NCBI GenBank assembly: GCA_943371535.1 | Contig: CALRVE020000007.1 | Span: 1-64,000 of the forward strand | DNA length: 64,000 nucleotides | DNA from: UBA1930 sp943371535 | GTDB taxonomy: Bacteria > Bacteroidota > Bacteroidia > Chitinophagales > Chitinophagaceae | Direction: 5' to 3' | In this document: positions 8,937 through 16,870 of the stretch, piece after piece | How the letters are laid out: each line of letters starts with the position of its first letter | How positions within the stretch are numbered: the stretch's first letter is position 1 | Made by a program: the position numbers and the translations under genes | The notes under the pieces: generated by a model | The model's input: the letters and a program-made list of their open reading frames with translations, nothing else | Databases searched by the model: none | Told to the model about the DNA's origin: nothing

Positions 8937-9911
8937 TTAATCATGTACAAGAATGGTGTCTAGTATTTTTTTAGCTTCATCATAAATTCCTTGCTCACTA
9001 ATTCCATAATGATTAAATATTTCTTGCTGAGAACCAGTAACAGGATATTCATCAGGAATACCCAATATTTTAAATGGTTTTGCATATTGTTTTTGTAAAA
9101 GAAATGATGCACAAGCTTCTCCTAAACCACCATAAACACTATGCTCTTCAACTGTAATAATAGCTTTACATTTTTGGGCTACAACTTCAATAAGTTCTGT
9201 ATCTAAGGGCTTAATAGTATGCATACTAATAACAGTTGCCTCTATCCCCTCTTCCTTTAATTTATATGCAGCTTGTAATGCTGGGTATACTGTTTCGCCT
9301 GTAGCAATAATGGCAACATCTTCTCCTTCTGTAATCACTCTTCCTTTTCCAAAAACAAATTCATCTTCGTTTATTTCTTTTAAAGCAGGCATTGCCTTTT
9401 TACCAAAACGTAAATAGATAGGTTCGTTGGTTTTTGCAGCCAATTGTATGGCTTGCTCAGTTTCAAAATTATCGGCTGGTGCTACAATGGTAATGTTGTT
9501 AATGGCTCTCAACACTGCATAATCATGTAAACTGTGGTGAGTGCTACCTAAGGCTCCATAACTTACACCTGCACTAATGCCAATCAAGTTTACAGGGTTG
9601 TTGCTGTAAGCAACATCATTTTTTATTTGCTCTAAAGCCCTTGCTGTAAGAAAACATGCAGGTGAAACAGCAAATACTTTTTTACCACAAGATGCTAGCC
9701 CAGCAGCAACGCCAACTAAATTTTGTTCAGCAATACCAACCTCAATGTGTTGTTCAGGATATTTCTTTCCAAAAGGAACCAATTTCCCAGAACCACGACT
9801 GTCGCTGGTTACTACAATAATATTTCTATCATTTGCTGCTAATTGTTGTAATGTTTCGGAAAAAATTTCCAAATTAGCTTTGTAGCCGTATTGATTAATT
9901 TGTTCTGCCAT
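8937..9911 (-). CDS. Transketolase, C-terminal subunit (pyrimidine-binding and C domains)
   Basis: The 324-residue protein corresponds to the C-terminal half of transketolase: the Pyr domain with the catalytic-type segment EVGIAEQNLVGVAAGLAS (about 57-74), then the transketolase C-terminal domain with ITVEEHSVYGGLG. It must pair with the N-terminal subunit encoded at 10421-11260 to make a working thiamine-diphosphate enzyme. Two-subunit transketolases are known in sugar-specific operons, including D-apulose-4-phosphate transketolase. Here the two genes are unusually separated by a 500-bp block holding a GxxExxY gene. Confidence 0.9.
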   Translation of the reverse strand: MAEQINQYGYKANLEIFSETLQQLAANDRNIIVVTSDSRGSGKLVPFGKKYPEQHIEVGIAEQNLVGVAAGLASCGKKVFAVSPACFLTARALEQIKNDVAYSNNPVNLIGISAGVSYGALGSTHHSLHDYAVLRAINNITIVAPADNFETEQAIQLAAKTNEPIYLRFGKKAMPALKEINEDEFVFGKGRVITEGEDVAIIATGETVYPALQAAYKLKEEGIEATVISMHTIKPLDTELIEVVAQKCKAIITVEEHSVYGGLGEACASFLLQKQYAKPFKILGIPDEYPVTGSQQEIFNHYGISEQGIYDEAKKILDTILVHD

Positions 9912-9926
9912 GATTTCATTTTTTAT

Positions 9927-10424
9927 TTAACCGCAAAGGGCACAAAGTTTACCGCAAAGACTACGCAAAGATTTTTCAATAATATGCTCCACAAACTACA
10001 ATCCATTTACAACTCTTTTTATGCCGTCTTTTAATCTAGTTACATTAAAGTTCATTAACAAGCCGAGTTTATAGTTACCTAACTTCATGTATGTTAATGT
10101 TTGTGCCAAGTGAACATCATTTAATGCTTCTACACTTTTTATCTCTAACACCAATTTACTTTCTACCAACAAATCAATTCTATAACCTACTTCAAGTTTT
10201 ACTTCTTCAAAAATTAAAGGCATTGCTTTTTCCTTCTCTACATACAATCCACTAGAAGCCAATTTATAAAATAAACATTCTTTATAAGCACTCTCTAATA
10301 AACCAGCTCCTAAAGCAGAATGAACTTCCATAGCTAAACCGATAACAGTATGTGACAATTCATTTTCATTCATACAACTTTCCTTTGTTTTCTTGGCGTA
10401 AAACTTAGCGTACTTTGCGGTTAA
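9927..10424. mobile_element. GxxExxY cassette bounded by inverted repeats
   Basis: The block between the two transketolase genes starts with TTAACCGCAAAG at 9927-9938 and ends with its exact reverse complement at 10413-10424. The similarity continues inward for about 30 bp (left arm to 9956, right arm from 10395), including AAGTTT and a CGC(A/C)AAG box. The only gene inside is a GxxExxY protein. The right arm supplies the stop codon of the upstream transketolase gene. This looks like a self-contained insertion; no transposase is present. Confidence 0.55.
9996..10373 (-). CDS. GxxExxY protein, PDDEXK-nuclease-like
   Basis: The 125-residue protein has the family motif GAGLLESAYKE (G-x-x-E-x-x-Y, about 22-32) and a PDDEXK-like core with Asp in YRIDLL (about 69-74) and LEIKS (about 81-85). 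The GxxExxY family is widespread in Bacteroidota and environmental genomes; its biological role is not established. It interrupts an otherwise tight sugar operon and lies inside a pair of inverted repeats, so it is likely an inserted cassette rather than part of the pathway. Confidence 0.85.
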   Translation of the reverse strand: MNENELSHTVIGLAMEVHSALGAGLLESAYKECLFYKLASSGLYVEKEKAMPLIFEEVKLEVGYRIDLLVESKLVLEIKSVEALNDVHLAQTLTYMKLGNYKLGLLMNFNVTRLKDGIKRVVNGL

Positions 10425-11260
10425 TTAGCTTGCAAAATGCTTAATTCATTATCCAATTCTTGTTGTGCCAACTCATACTCTTCTTTATTTGGTACACCAT
10501 GATGCCATTTCAGTTGATTTTCCATGTAACTAACTCCTTTACCCTTTATGGTATGAGCTATAATTACACTGGGTTTTCCTTTTTCTAATGGTAAACTTTT
10601 AAATGCTGCTCTCAACTCGTCTATATTATTGCCATTTATTTCTTTTACAGCCCAACCAAAAGCTTTCCATTTTTCATCTAAAGGATCTGTATTGCATACA
10701 TCTTTTGTAGGTGCAGTAATTTGTAAACCATTTTTATCTATAATTACACAAAGGTTATCCAGCTTGTATTGAGCAGCAGTTAATGCAGCTTCCCAATTGC
10801 TGCCTTCTGGTAATTCTCCATCGCCTAACAAAGTGTATGTTTGGTAAGATTTACTATCGAGCTTGGCTGCTAATGCAGTACCAACACTTATTGGTAAGCC
10901 ATGACCCAATGCTCCAGTATTTTGCTCTACTCCATTTACTTTTCTAGTGGGGTGACCGATATAATGAGATTTATATTGACACAATGTATTTAAATCTTCT
11001 TCAGGGAAAAAACCTTTATCTGCCAACACCACAAAAAGAGATTCTACACAGTGACCTTTACTTTGAATGTAACGATCTCTATCTGCCGAAGAAAAATTTT
11101 GAGGCGATACATTGAGTACTTCATTATATAAGACATTTAAAATATCTACACAAGACAAGCTTCCACCAGTATGACCAGCTTTTGCTTTGGTAATATATTG
11201 TAGTACCTTCTTACGATACACTACCGATTTTTTATTGAATTCTTTTGTTGTCATGTTCAT
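10421..11260 (-). CDS. Transketolase, N-terminal subunit (thiamine-diphosphate-binding)
   Basis: The 279-residue protein is the N-terminal half of transketolase. It shows AGHTGGSLSCVD (about 28-39), TGALGHGLPISVG (about 115-127) and the thiamine-diphosphate motif GDGELPEGSNWE followed by D-K-N-G about 25 residues later. The matching C-terminal subunit is encoded at 8937-9911. The last codons and the stop lie within the right inverted repeat of the GxxExxY cassette, so the native C terminus may have been altered by insertion. Two Met codons lie close together at the start (11260 and 11254). Confidence 0.9.
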   Translation of the reverse strand: MNMTTKEFNKKSVVYRKKVLQYITKAKAGHTGGSLSCVDILNVLYNEVLNVSPQNFSSADRDRYIQSKGHCVESLFVVLADKGFFPEEDLNTLCQYKSHYIGHPTRKVNGVEQNTGALGHGLPISVGTALAAKLDSKSYQTYTLLGDGELPEGSNWEAALTAAQYKLDNLCVIIDKNGLQITAPTKDVCNTDPLDEKWKAFGWAVKEINGNNIDELRAAFKSLPLEKGKPSVIIAHTIKGKGVSYMENQLKWHHGVPNKEEYELAQQELDNELSILQAN

Positions 11261-11329
11261 CTATTTTGAAGCTCAAAGACATAGATTATTATCAAAAATT
11301 TGCTTCATTCCTATTCTACAGTTGCAGTG

Positions 11330-11400
11330 TGTCCTTCGACTATCGCTCAGGATAAACTTGCAACAGGTGCTGAATAGTAGTACTACAGCTTAGTACAAAA
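11330..11400. repeat. Interspersed repeat, copy B
   Basis: 71 bp noncoding block aligning with 4590-4660. It lies in the 165-bp gap between the isomerase and transketolase genes. Its tail (tagtactacagc) also occurs in inverted orientation near 60920-60935, just after fabI. Confidence 0.6.
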
Positions 11401-11425
11401 ATTTACTTTGCATTTACTACCAGCT

Positions 11426-12841
11426 TTAAATATGTTCATAGGTTTCCCAACCTAAATAATTTTTAAAAGCTTCTTTTAAAATGCCAGCAGTTTTGCTTGC
11501 ATTCATTACCACATGATGCTCAAAACCATTGCGACACACATAGTTCATGAGTCCATTTAAATTATTTATTTGTGCTACTGCTCTGTTACCAAATGTATTT
11601 AAGGCATCATTGGTTAGTTCTCCTTCTCCTACATACGCTTTGATAATTCCTTTGCAATCATCTGTGCTAATACGTGCATAAGTTAGTGGCATGGCTGGTG
11701 TACGACCATCTAATGCACCATAAGTATTTTCTGTGCCAACACTAGTGCCTAAAATTGGTGCAGTGCTAATGGTAATATCTGGCAAGAAAGATTTTGCCCA
11801 GTTGCCACAATGAAACAACACACATTTTGAATCGTCGTTGGCATAGTTGTTATTCCAATCTACCAAGGCAGATGGTGAACCACTAGCTAATTGCATGGCG
11901 TACATACTTAATGTGCCTGTTACATCTACTTCGCAAGCAGATGGCAACATGTTTTCACTCATCATGCTCATGTTGGTACACACATTGCAACCATAGTTTT
12001 TTTGCAAAGAAGTCCAACATTGAATAGCAGTTGCGTCAAGTGCATTTTCTGCCATAAAGTTAGCAAGTACCACATCTAGTTTTGCTATTTGAACTAATTT
12101 ATCGGGAGGTGTTAAACCAACATTGGTATAGGCATGTATTTTTTCTAATTTCTCTTTAACTGCTGCATCATCGGCTGTTAATTTATTAGCATTACCTAGT
12201 ATTTCAGAAAGATCAACTGTAGTAACAGAAATGCCATTGCGTTGTAGTAATTTTTCGCTGTATCTAACTGTATTAAAAGCTGTAGGCCTTGCCCCAACAG
12301 CACCTATACGAACTTTTCTTAAACCATTAACTACACGACAAACGGCTGTAAAGTTTTTTAAATCATGAATGAAAGAGTCATCTTTTAAGCTAACAACATG
12401 CTTGGTTGTTAGGGTATATTTAATACCATATTGGTATAAATTATTACAAACAGAGATTTTACCACACCATGCATCTCTTCGGTTTACCACATCCATTTTA
12501 TCTAAATCATCTGGATAAGCTTGTACTAAAACAGGCACTTTTAAACCAGATAATTGAATGGCATCGGCAACACCTTTTTCATCGCCAAAGTTTGGAAGTA
12601 AAACGAGTATGCCTTCAATTTCGTGAGCATGCTTTTTAAAAAGACTAGCACATTTTTGAGCTTCAAAAAATGTTTCAACACCACCCAATTTAGAGTCAGC
12701 ATCACTCAATAAAATTGGGGTAATATTAAGAGATGTACATAAGTCTAAAATTTCAACCCTAGCTTCTGCAACAAGTTTATCTGGAAAAAAGTCTCTATTA
12801 CCAATTATGACTCCTATAGTTGATTTACTTGTTGCTTTCAT
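11426..12841 (-). CDS. L-fucose/L-arabinose isomerase-family protein
   Basis: The 471-residue protein has the Rossmann-like N domain (TIGVIIGNRDFFPDKL at about 8-23), the middle segment RIGAVGARPTAFNTVR and the C-terminal metal-site region typical of FucI/AraA-type ketol isomerases, including CEVDVTG and LFHCGNW. It likely converts an aldose to a ketose with a divalent metal. It lies 7 bp after the DeoR gene and upstream of the transketolase subunits, so it is the expected first enzyme of the pathway. The true substrate is unknown; D-apiose or another pentose or deoxysugar would fit the gene set. Confidence 0.8.
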   Translation of the reverse strand: MKATSKSTIGVIIGNRDFFPDKLVAEARVEILDLCTSLNITPILLSDADSKLGGVETFFEAQKCASLFKKHAHEIEGILVLLPNFGDEKGVADAIQLSGLKVPVLVQAYPDDLDKMDVVNRRDAWCGKISVCNNLYQYGIKYTLTTKHVVSLKDDSFIHDLKNFTAVCRVVNGLRKVRIGAVGARPTAFNTVRYSEKLLQRNGISVTTVDLSEILGNANKLTADDAAVKEKLEKIHAYTNVGLTPPDKLVQIAKLDVVLANFMAENALDATAIQCWTSLQKNYGCNVCTNMSMMSENMLPSACEVDVTGTLSMYAMQLASGSPSALVDWNNNYANDDSKCVLFHCGNWAKSFLPDITISTAPILGTSVGTENTYGALDGRTPAMPLTYARISTDDCKGIIKAYVGEGELTNDALNTFGNRAVAQINNLNGLMNYVCRNGFEHHVVMNASKTAGILKEAFKNYLGWETYEHI

Positions 12842-12847
12842 ATCTTT

Positions 12848-13612
12848 TTAAGTTGCAATGATTAATTCAATGTTGTTATCTCTAAATAATTGTTTATGCT
12901 TTTCTTCAACTGCAGAATCAGTTATAATAAAATCTATTAAAGACAGTGCCCCTAAACTTGCGAAAGCTGCTTTTCCCATTTTGGTGGAGTCGGCAACCAA
13001 GTAAGTAGTTTCAGCAGCATCTATCATGGCTTTTTTAACTACCAAATCACTAATGCTAGGATAAGTTAATCCTGCTTTGAGTGATATACCAGCAGTTGCC
13101 AAAAACAGTTTTTGTGCATGCAAACCTTTAAAAAAATCTGCTGCTTTTTGCCCTGTTAAAGACAGTGTTGGTGGTTTAAATTCACCTCCTGTAACTATTA
13201 CTTCAATACCTGGTTCGGCCCCTAAAATTTGAGCAATGTTTAAGGCATTGGTAATAACAGTTAAATTCTTTTTACCCTTTAGCCCTTTTGCTACCTCAGT
13301 TGTGGTTGAACCAGAGTCAAGAATAATGGTATCACCAGGTTCAATAAAATCTAGACATTTTCGAGCTATAAGAGCTTTTTTATCTAAATTTTCTTGATGC
13401 GATAAAGAAAAGGCCTGCACCTGATCTTTAATATTCTTTAAATAAGCCCCTCCATGTTCTCTAATAATCAACCCTTCTTTTTCCATCTTTTCCAAATCTT
13501 GGCGGATGGTAACCTCGGTAACCTTAAAGAGTTTGGCTAAATCTAGCACTTTTGCAGAGCCATCTTCTTTAAGTAAATCCATTATTTTTTCTCTTCTTTG
13601 AACAGCTAGCAT
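12848..13612 (-). CDS. DeoR/GlpR-family transcriptional regulator
   Basis: The 254-residue protein has an N-terminal DeoR helix-turn-helix (RREKIMDLLKEDGSA at about 6-20, then VTIRQDLEKMEKEGLI) and a C-terminal sugar-phosphate sensor domain with D-S-G-S-T-T-T-E at about 99-106. Members usually repress an adjacent sugar operon and release it when a phosphorylated intermediate binds. It is the first gene of the operon, so it probably controls itself and the genes down to the kinase at 3014. Two cgaaa boxes lie 30 bp apart just upstream. Confidence 0.9.
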   Translation of the reverse strand: MLAVQRREKIMDLLKEDGSAKVLDLAKLFKVTEVTIRQDLEKMEKEGLIIREHGGAYLKNIKDQVQAFSLSHQENLDKKALIARKCLDFIEPGDTIILDSGSTTTEVAKGLKGKKNLTVITNALNIAQILGAEPGIEVIVTGGEFKPPTLSLTGQKAADFFKGLHAQKLFLATAGISLKAGLTYPSISDLVVKKAMIDAAETTYLVADSTKMGKAAFASLGALSLIDFIITDSAVEEKHKQLFRDNNIELIIAT

Positions 13613-13637
13613 AGATTTACATTTGCAATATTAATAA

Positions 13638-13680
13638 ATAAAACGAAAGAAATAAATAAAATAAGAAAGTAATCGAAAAA
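13638..13680 (-). promoter_or_regulatory. Possible DeoR operator region
   Basis: Within 70 bp of the DeoR start codon the plus strand reads aaaacgaaagaaata (about 13640-13654) and, 30 bp further, aatcgaaaaaat (about 13671-13682). On the minus strand these read as ctttcgttt-like boxes, the core recognised by several DeoR-family repressors. A spacing of three helical turns would suit a dimer of dimers. Assignment is inference. Confidence 0.3.
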
Positions 13681-13934
13681 ATTAACAACTAATTTTAAAT
13701 CTACTCCTATCCTTATTAGCCTGTTAAATTTTTATACTTTTTTATTGATCGAAAATAATAATTCGGCCTATTACTTTCTGCTTTATGTTCATGTAACAAC
13801 TTATGTATAAACTGAATAAAGCTTAAGTATATACATTGTTAAATACCCATCAATGAACAATTAGCATAAACAACACCAATGAAACATTAAGAACTTAAGG
13901 TAAAACTGAATGATTCTTTTCTTATTCTTAGTGC

Positions 13935-13977
13935 TTGAGTTGTTAACCAACAATTATATTACTGTTTAACAACTCAA
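13935..13977. promoter_or_regulatory. Perfect 12-bp inverted repeat of unknown role
   Basis: ttgagttgttaa at 13935-13946 is followed after 19 nt by its exact reverse complement at 13966-13977. It sits alone in the long gap between the DeoR gene and the DUF2490 gene. No T-run follows, so a terminator is unlikely; an operator or a remnant of a repeat is possible. Confidence 0.35.
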
Positions 13978-14317
13978 AAGTACATTTCAGCAAATTATAA
14001 ATTGTTTTTCAAGATCCTTTTTAAGCATGTTTAAGTAGCTTAAAAAATAAGCCCTTTTATAACAAAGCCTCAAGAAACTATTGTAAGGTCATACTTAAAA
14101 GCAATTTAATTTACTTTTTAATAAATAAATTGAAACAAAAGGCTATCATAATGGGTGTAAATGTAATTATAAAAAAGCGATACTTATTACTAGCAAAGCG
14201 ATTTATTAAAGTAATGCAACTGCAATTTATTCAATGATATAAAGTAATTTATTTTAAATTTCAAGTTAATTAATAATTTACTCATTCCTATTTTACTTTT
14301 ACGCTTAGTGAAAAATA

Positions 14318-15052
14318 CTATTTAGAAAAATTTGGATTATAAAAAACAAATAATCGCAATGTATGGTTATTGACATACTCAAATCCATTTTCTCTTTGTT
14401 GATATAGATTCATATAACCAAAATCTACACTCAATACACTTGAAATAGGTTGCTTTAAACCAATATACCAGCGATTCTGATCGAAAGTATTATACACTAT
14501 ATGCTTACCAAATTGAAACATTAACTCATCGGCTAATACAATCGATGGTAAGTTTTTATTCTTAAAAATAGGAATAGTAATATTTAATAAATATCTAATT
14601 CTATTGGAGAAATTAATGGTATCGGTAGGATTATCATTTGACACCCTAGTTTGCCATCTCTGTTCATTTCTAATTCTATGTAGTAATGAAACTTTATTTG
14701 CATGGCTTTGCAATTGGAATTGTTGATAGATCCTATTTTCATTAATTACCGCTTTATAATTGGTATTATTGGGCGACAACCATAGTTGAGCATAACCATT
14801 GGTAAAAGTGAATTGATTGTTTACATAATAAGTAATGCCAGCCCTTAAAACTGAAAAACTTGGTGCACTTAAAAAGTTGTTTCTTCTTACATGTACATCT
14901 GCGGTATACCCCCATTTGCTGTTAAGTTTAGCGTTATGTATAAAACCAACCCAAGCTTGATTTTGAGAAGAAACTCTTTTTTGTTGTGCATACAAAGCAA
15001 TGTTCACAAGACATAAAAAACTAAAACAAATAATTATTTTTAACCAGTTCAT
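14318..15052 (-). CDS. DUF2490-family outer-membrane-type protein
   Basis: The 244-residue protein has a signal peptide ending near ALYAQ (about residue 22) and then alternating beta strands rich in aromatic residues, ending FYNPNFSK as expected for a barrel closing strand. The N-terminal pattern (QNQAWVGFIHNAKLNSKWGY) matches the DUF2490 family of Bacteroidota. Function is not known. It starts 4 bp after the stop of the transporter gene, so the two are likely cotranscribed. Confidence 0.75.
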   Translation of the reverse strand: MNWLKIIICFSFLCLVNIALYAQQKRVSSQNQAWVGFIHNAKLNSKWGYTADVHVRRNNFLSAPSFSVLRAGITYYVNNQFTFTNGYAQLWLSPNNTNYKAVINENRIYQQFQLQSHANKVSLLHRIRNEQRWQTRVSNDNPTDTINFSNRIRYLLNITIPIFKNKNLPSIVLADELMFQFGKHIVYNTFDQNRWYIGLKQPISSVLSVDFGYMNLYQQRENGFEYVNNHTLRLFVFYNPNFSK

Positions 15053-15056
15053 TTTT

Positions 15057-16721
15057 CTAACAAAAAAATAAAATAAGTAATTGTGCTGCTAAGATTCTAA
15101 GTATCATTGTTAAGGGATACACTGTTGCATAAGTAGCCGATGGAATATCGCTACCAGCTGTTTTTAAAGCAAATGCCAAGGCTGGAGGATCGGTAGTAGA
15201 ACCAGCTAGTAGCCCACACAATTCAAAATATGTTTTTCTAAAATATTTATATCCAATCCATCCTGTAATTAATAATGGAATCATGGTAATTCCAATGCCC
15301 ATGAACATCCATTGAAAGCCAATTCCATTATCAAAAGCAGAAGATAATGTATGTCCACTTTGCAACCCTACACTTGCTAAAAATAATGCAATACCCAATT
15401 CTCGTATCATTAAATTGGCACTATACGTTGTGTAATTATTCAAGTAAAATGCACCACCAAAACGGCTTAGAATTAAAGCAATAATTAATGGACCACCCGC
15501 CATTCCAATTTTTACAGCAACTGGCATATTGGGCACATGAAATGGAATGCTACCTAATACTACACCTAATACAATACCCATAAATATGGGAGCTAAATCG
15601 GGTAATTCTAATTTCTTTAAAGAGTTACCTACTGCTTTTGCAATTGCTGTAACGCCTTCTTCTGTACCAACCACTTTAATGGTATCGCCCAATTGCAAAT
15701 AAATATTTCCGTGGGGTACCATTTCTACACCTGCCCTTGCTAAACGTGTTAATGTAAAATCGTGTTGATGCAATTCGGGTAAATCGCCCAAACGTTTATG
15801 TGTAATTGTAGGTTGTGTTACAACAATAGTTCTAGAGATTAAATCACTAAAGCCTTTCTTCAAATTTTTATCACTTTCCGAACCTATTAATATTTTTAAT
15901 TGATCTATTTGATGCTTAGAAGCAACAATTAATAAAATATCATTTTCTTGTAAAAGTGTATCGGGAGTTGGTGTAAATATTTTTTCTTCTTGCAACATTC
16001 TTGATATTACAATGGGTTCTTTTAGTAACTCAAAAAGCCTACGTAATGGCTTGCCTACCAATTGCTTATTTTCTAATTTTAAGTGAATAGAAATAGGTTT
16101 ATTTGAACGAACAAAATTGAGTTTTCGGTGCAACTCTTTTTCATTTTCGATATTAATGCCCAATATTTTTCTCAATAAAACCAACGATAATATAATACCA
16201 AAAACACCTAAAGGATAAGCAACTGCATAAGCTAATGTTACAATTTGTGTGTTTCCTTCATTTACATGTAAATCTTTAATGGCTGCTTGTGCAGCCCCTA
16301 AACCTGGTGTATTGGTTACTGCACCACTCATTACACCTGCCATTATAGTCATATCTGTTTTAGAAATATACATAAAAAGTATAGTTACTAAAACACCCAT
16401 TACAACAGATATTGATGCTAGTATATTGTTATTTAATGCATTTTTTTTGAGCGATGCAAAAAAGCCTGGCCCCACTTGTAACCCAATGGAGTAAACAAAT
16501 AATATTAACCCAAATTCTTTCAAAAAATGTTCACTTTCTTTATTCACTAATACACCCATATACGAAAAAATAAGTCCCATAAACAATACCCAAGTAACAC
16601 CTAAAGCAATACCAAATATTTTTAACCTACCCAACCAAATACCCAAAGCAATAGTTAATGCATATACTAAAACAGTTTGAGCTACAGTTTGCTGAGTAAA
16701 CAAATCCATTAACCAATTCAT
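15057..16721 (-). CDS. Aspartate:alanine exchanger (AAE)-family transporter
   Basis: The 554-residue protein has two blocks of five or so membrane segments around a cytosolic region with two TrkA-C (RCK_C) domains (about 200-370), the plan of the AspT/YidE-YbjL family. Family markers include LFVYSIGLQVGPGFF in the first block and LFLASVGLQSGH in the second. The ATG at 16721 is chosen; the longer frame would begin at a TTG at 16739 inside the terminator T-run. It is preceded by a terminator for pckG, so it likely has its own promoter or depends on read-through. Exchanged substrate unknown, probably an organic acid or amino acid. Confidence 0.85.
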   Translation of the reverse strand: MNWLMDLFTQQTVAQTVLVYALTIALGIWLGRLKIFGIALGVTWVLFMGLIFSYMGVLVNKESEHFLKEFGLILFVYSIGLQVGPGFFASLKKNALNNNILASISVVMGVLVTILFMYISKTDMTIMAGVMSGAVTNTPGLGAAQAAIKDLHVNEGNTQIVTLAYAVAYPLGVFGIILSLVLLRKILGINIENEKELHRKLNFVRSNKPISIHLKLENKQLVGKPLRRLFELLKEPIVISRMLQEEKIFTPTPDTLLQENDILLIVASKHQIDQLKILIGSESDKNLKKGFSDLISRTIVVTQPTITHKRLGDLPELHQHDFTLTRLARAGVEMVPHGNIYLQLGDTIKVVGTEEGVTAIAKAVGNSLKKLELPDLAPIFMGIVLGVVLGSIPFHVPNMPVAVKIGMAGGPLIIALILSRFGGAFYLNNYTTYSANLMIRELGIALFLASVGLQSGHTLSSAFDNGIGFQWMFMGIGITMIPLLITGWIGYKYFRKTYFELCGLLAGSTTDPPALAFALKTAGSDIPSATYATVYPLTMILRILAAQLLILFFC

Positions 16722-16744
16722 ATAAAATATTTTAAACAAAAAAA

Positions 16745-16807
16745 ATCAACTATTGCTATAGCTTGAATAAACCAAGTAAAGGCATTCGAAATATAGCAAT
16801 AGTTGAT
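16745..16807 (-). terminator. Rho-independent terminator of pckG
   Basis: A perfect 16-bp inverted repeat (16745-16760 and 16792-16807) with a 31-nt loop is followed on the minus strand by eight T residues. It sits about 65 bp after the pckG stop and just before the transporter gene. The loop is longer than usual. Confidence 0.75.
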
Positions 16808-16870
16808 AAATGTATCTGTTTCATAATAAAATTCTCAACAGATGATACAAGCAATTTTTGCTTGTTTAAA

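Larger units (their letters stand above)
13613..14317. other. 705-bp intergenic region upstream of the sugar operon
   Basis: No gene is visible on either strand; the longest frames are a few codons. It holds the presumed DeoR operator area near 13638-13680 and a perfect 12-bp inverted repeat (13935-13946 with 13966-13977, 19-nt spacer). The rest is AT-rich sequence without recognisable structure. Confidence 0.6.

Noticed and set aside
13613..14317. Possible small genes or riboswitch in the long gap before the DeoR gene
   Set aside because: All frames are very short and no conserved riboswitch core or terminator is visible.
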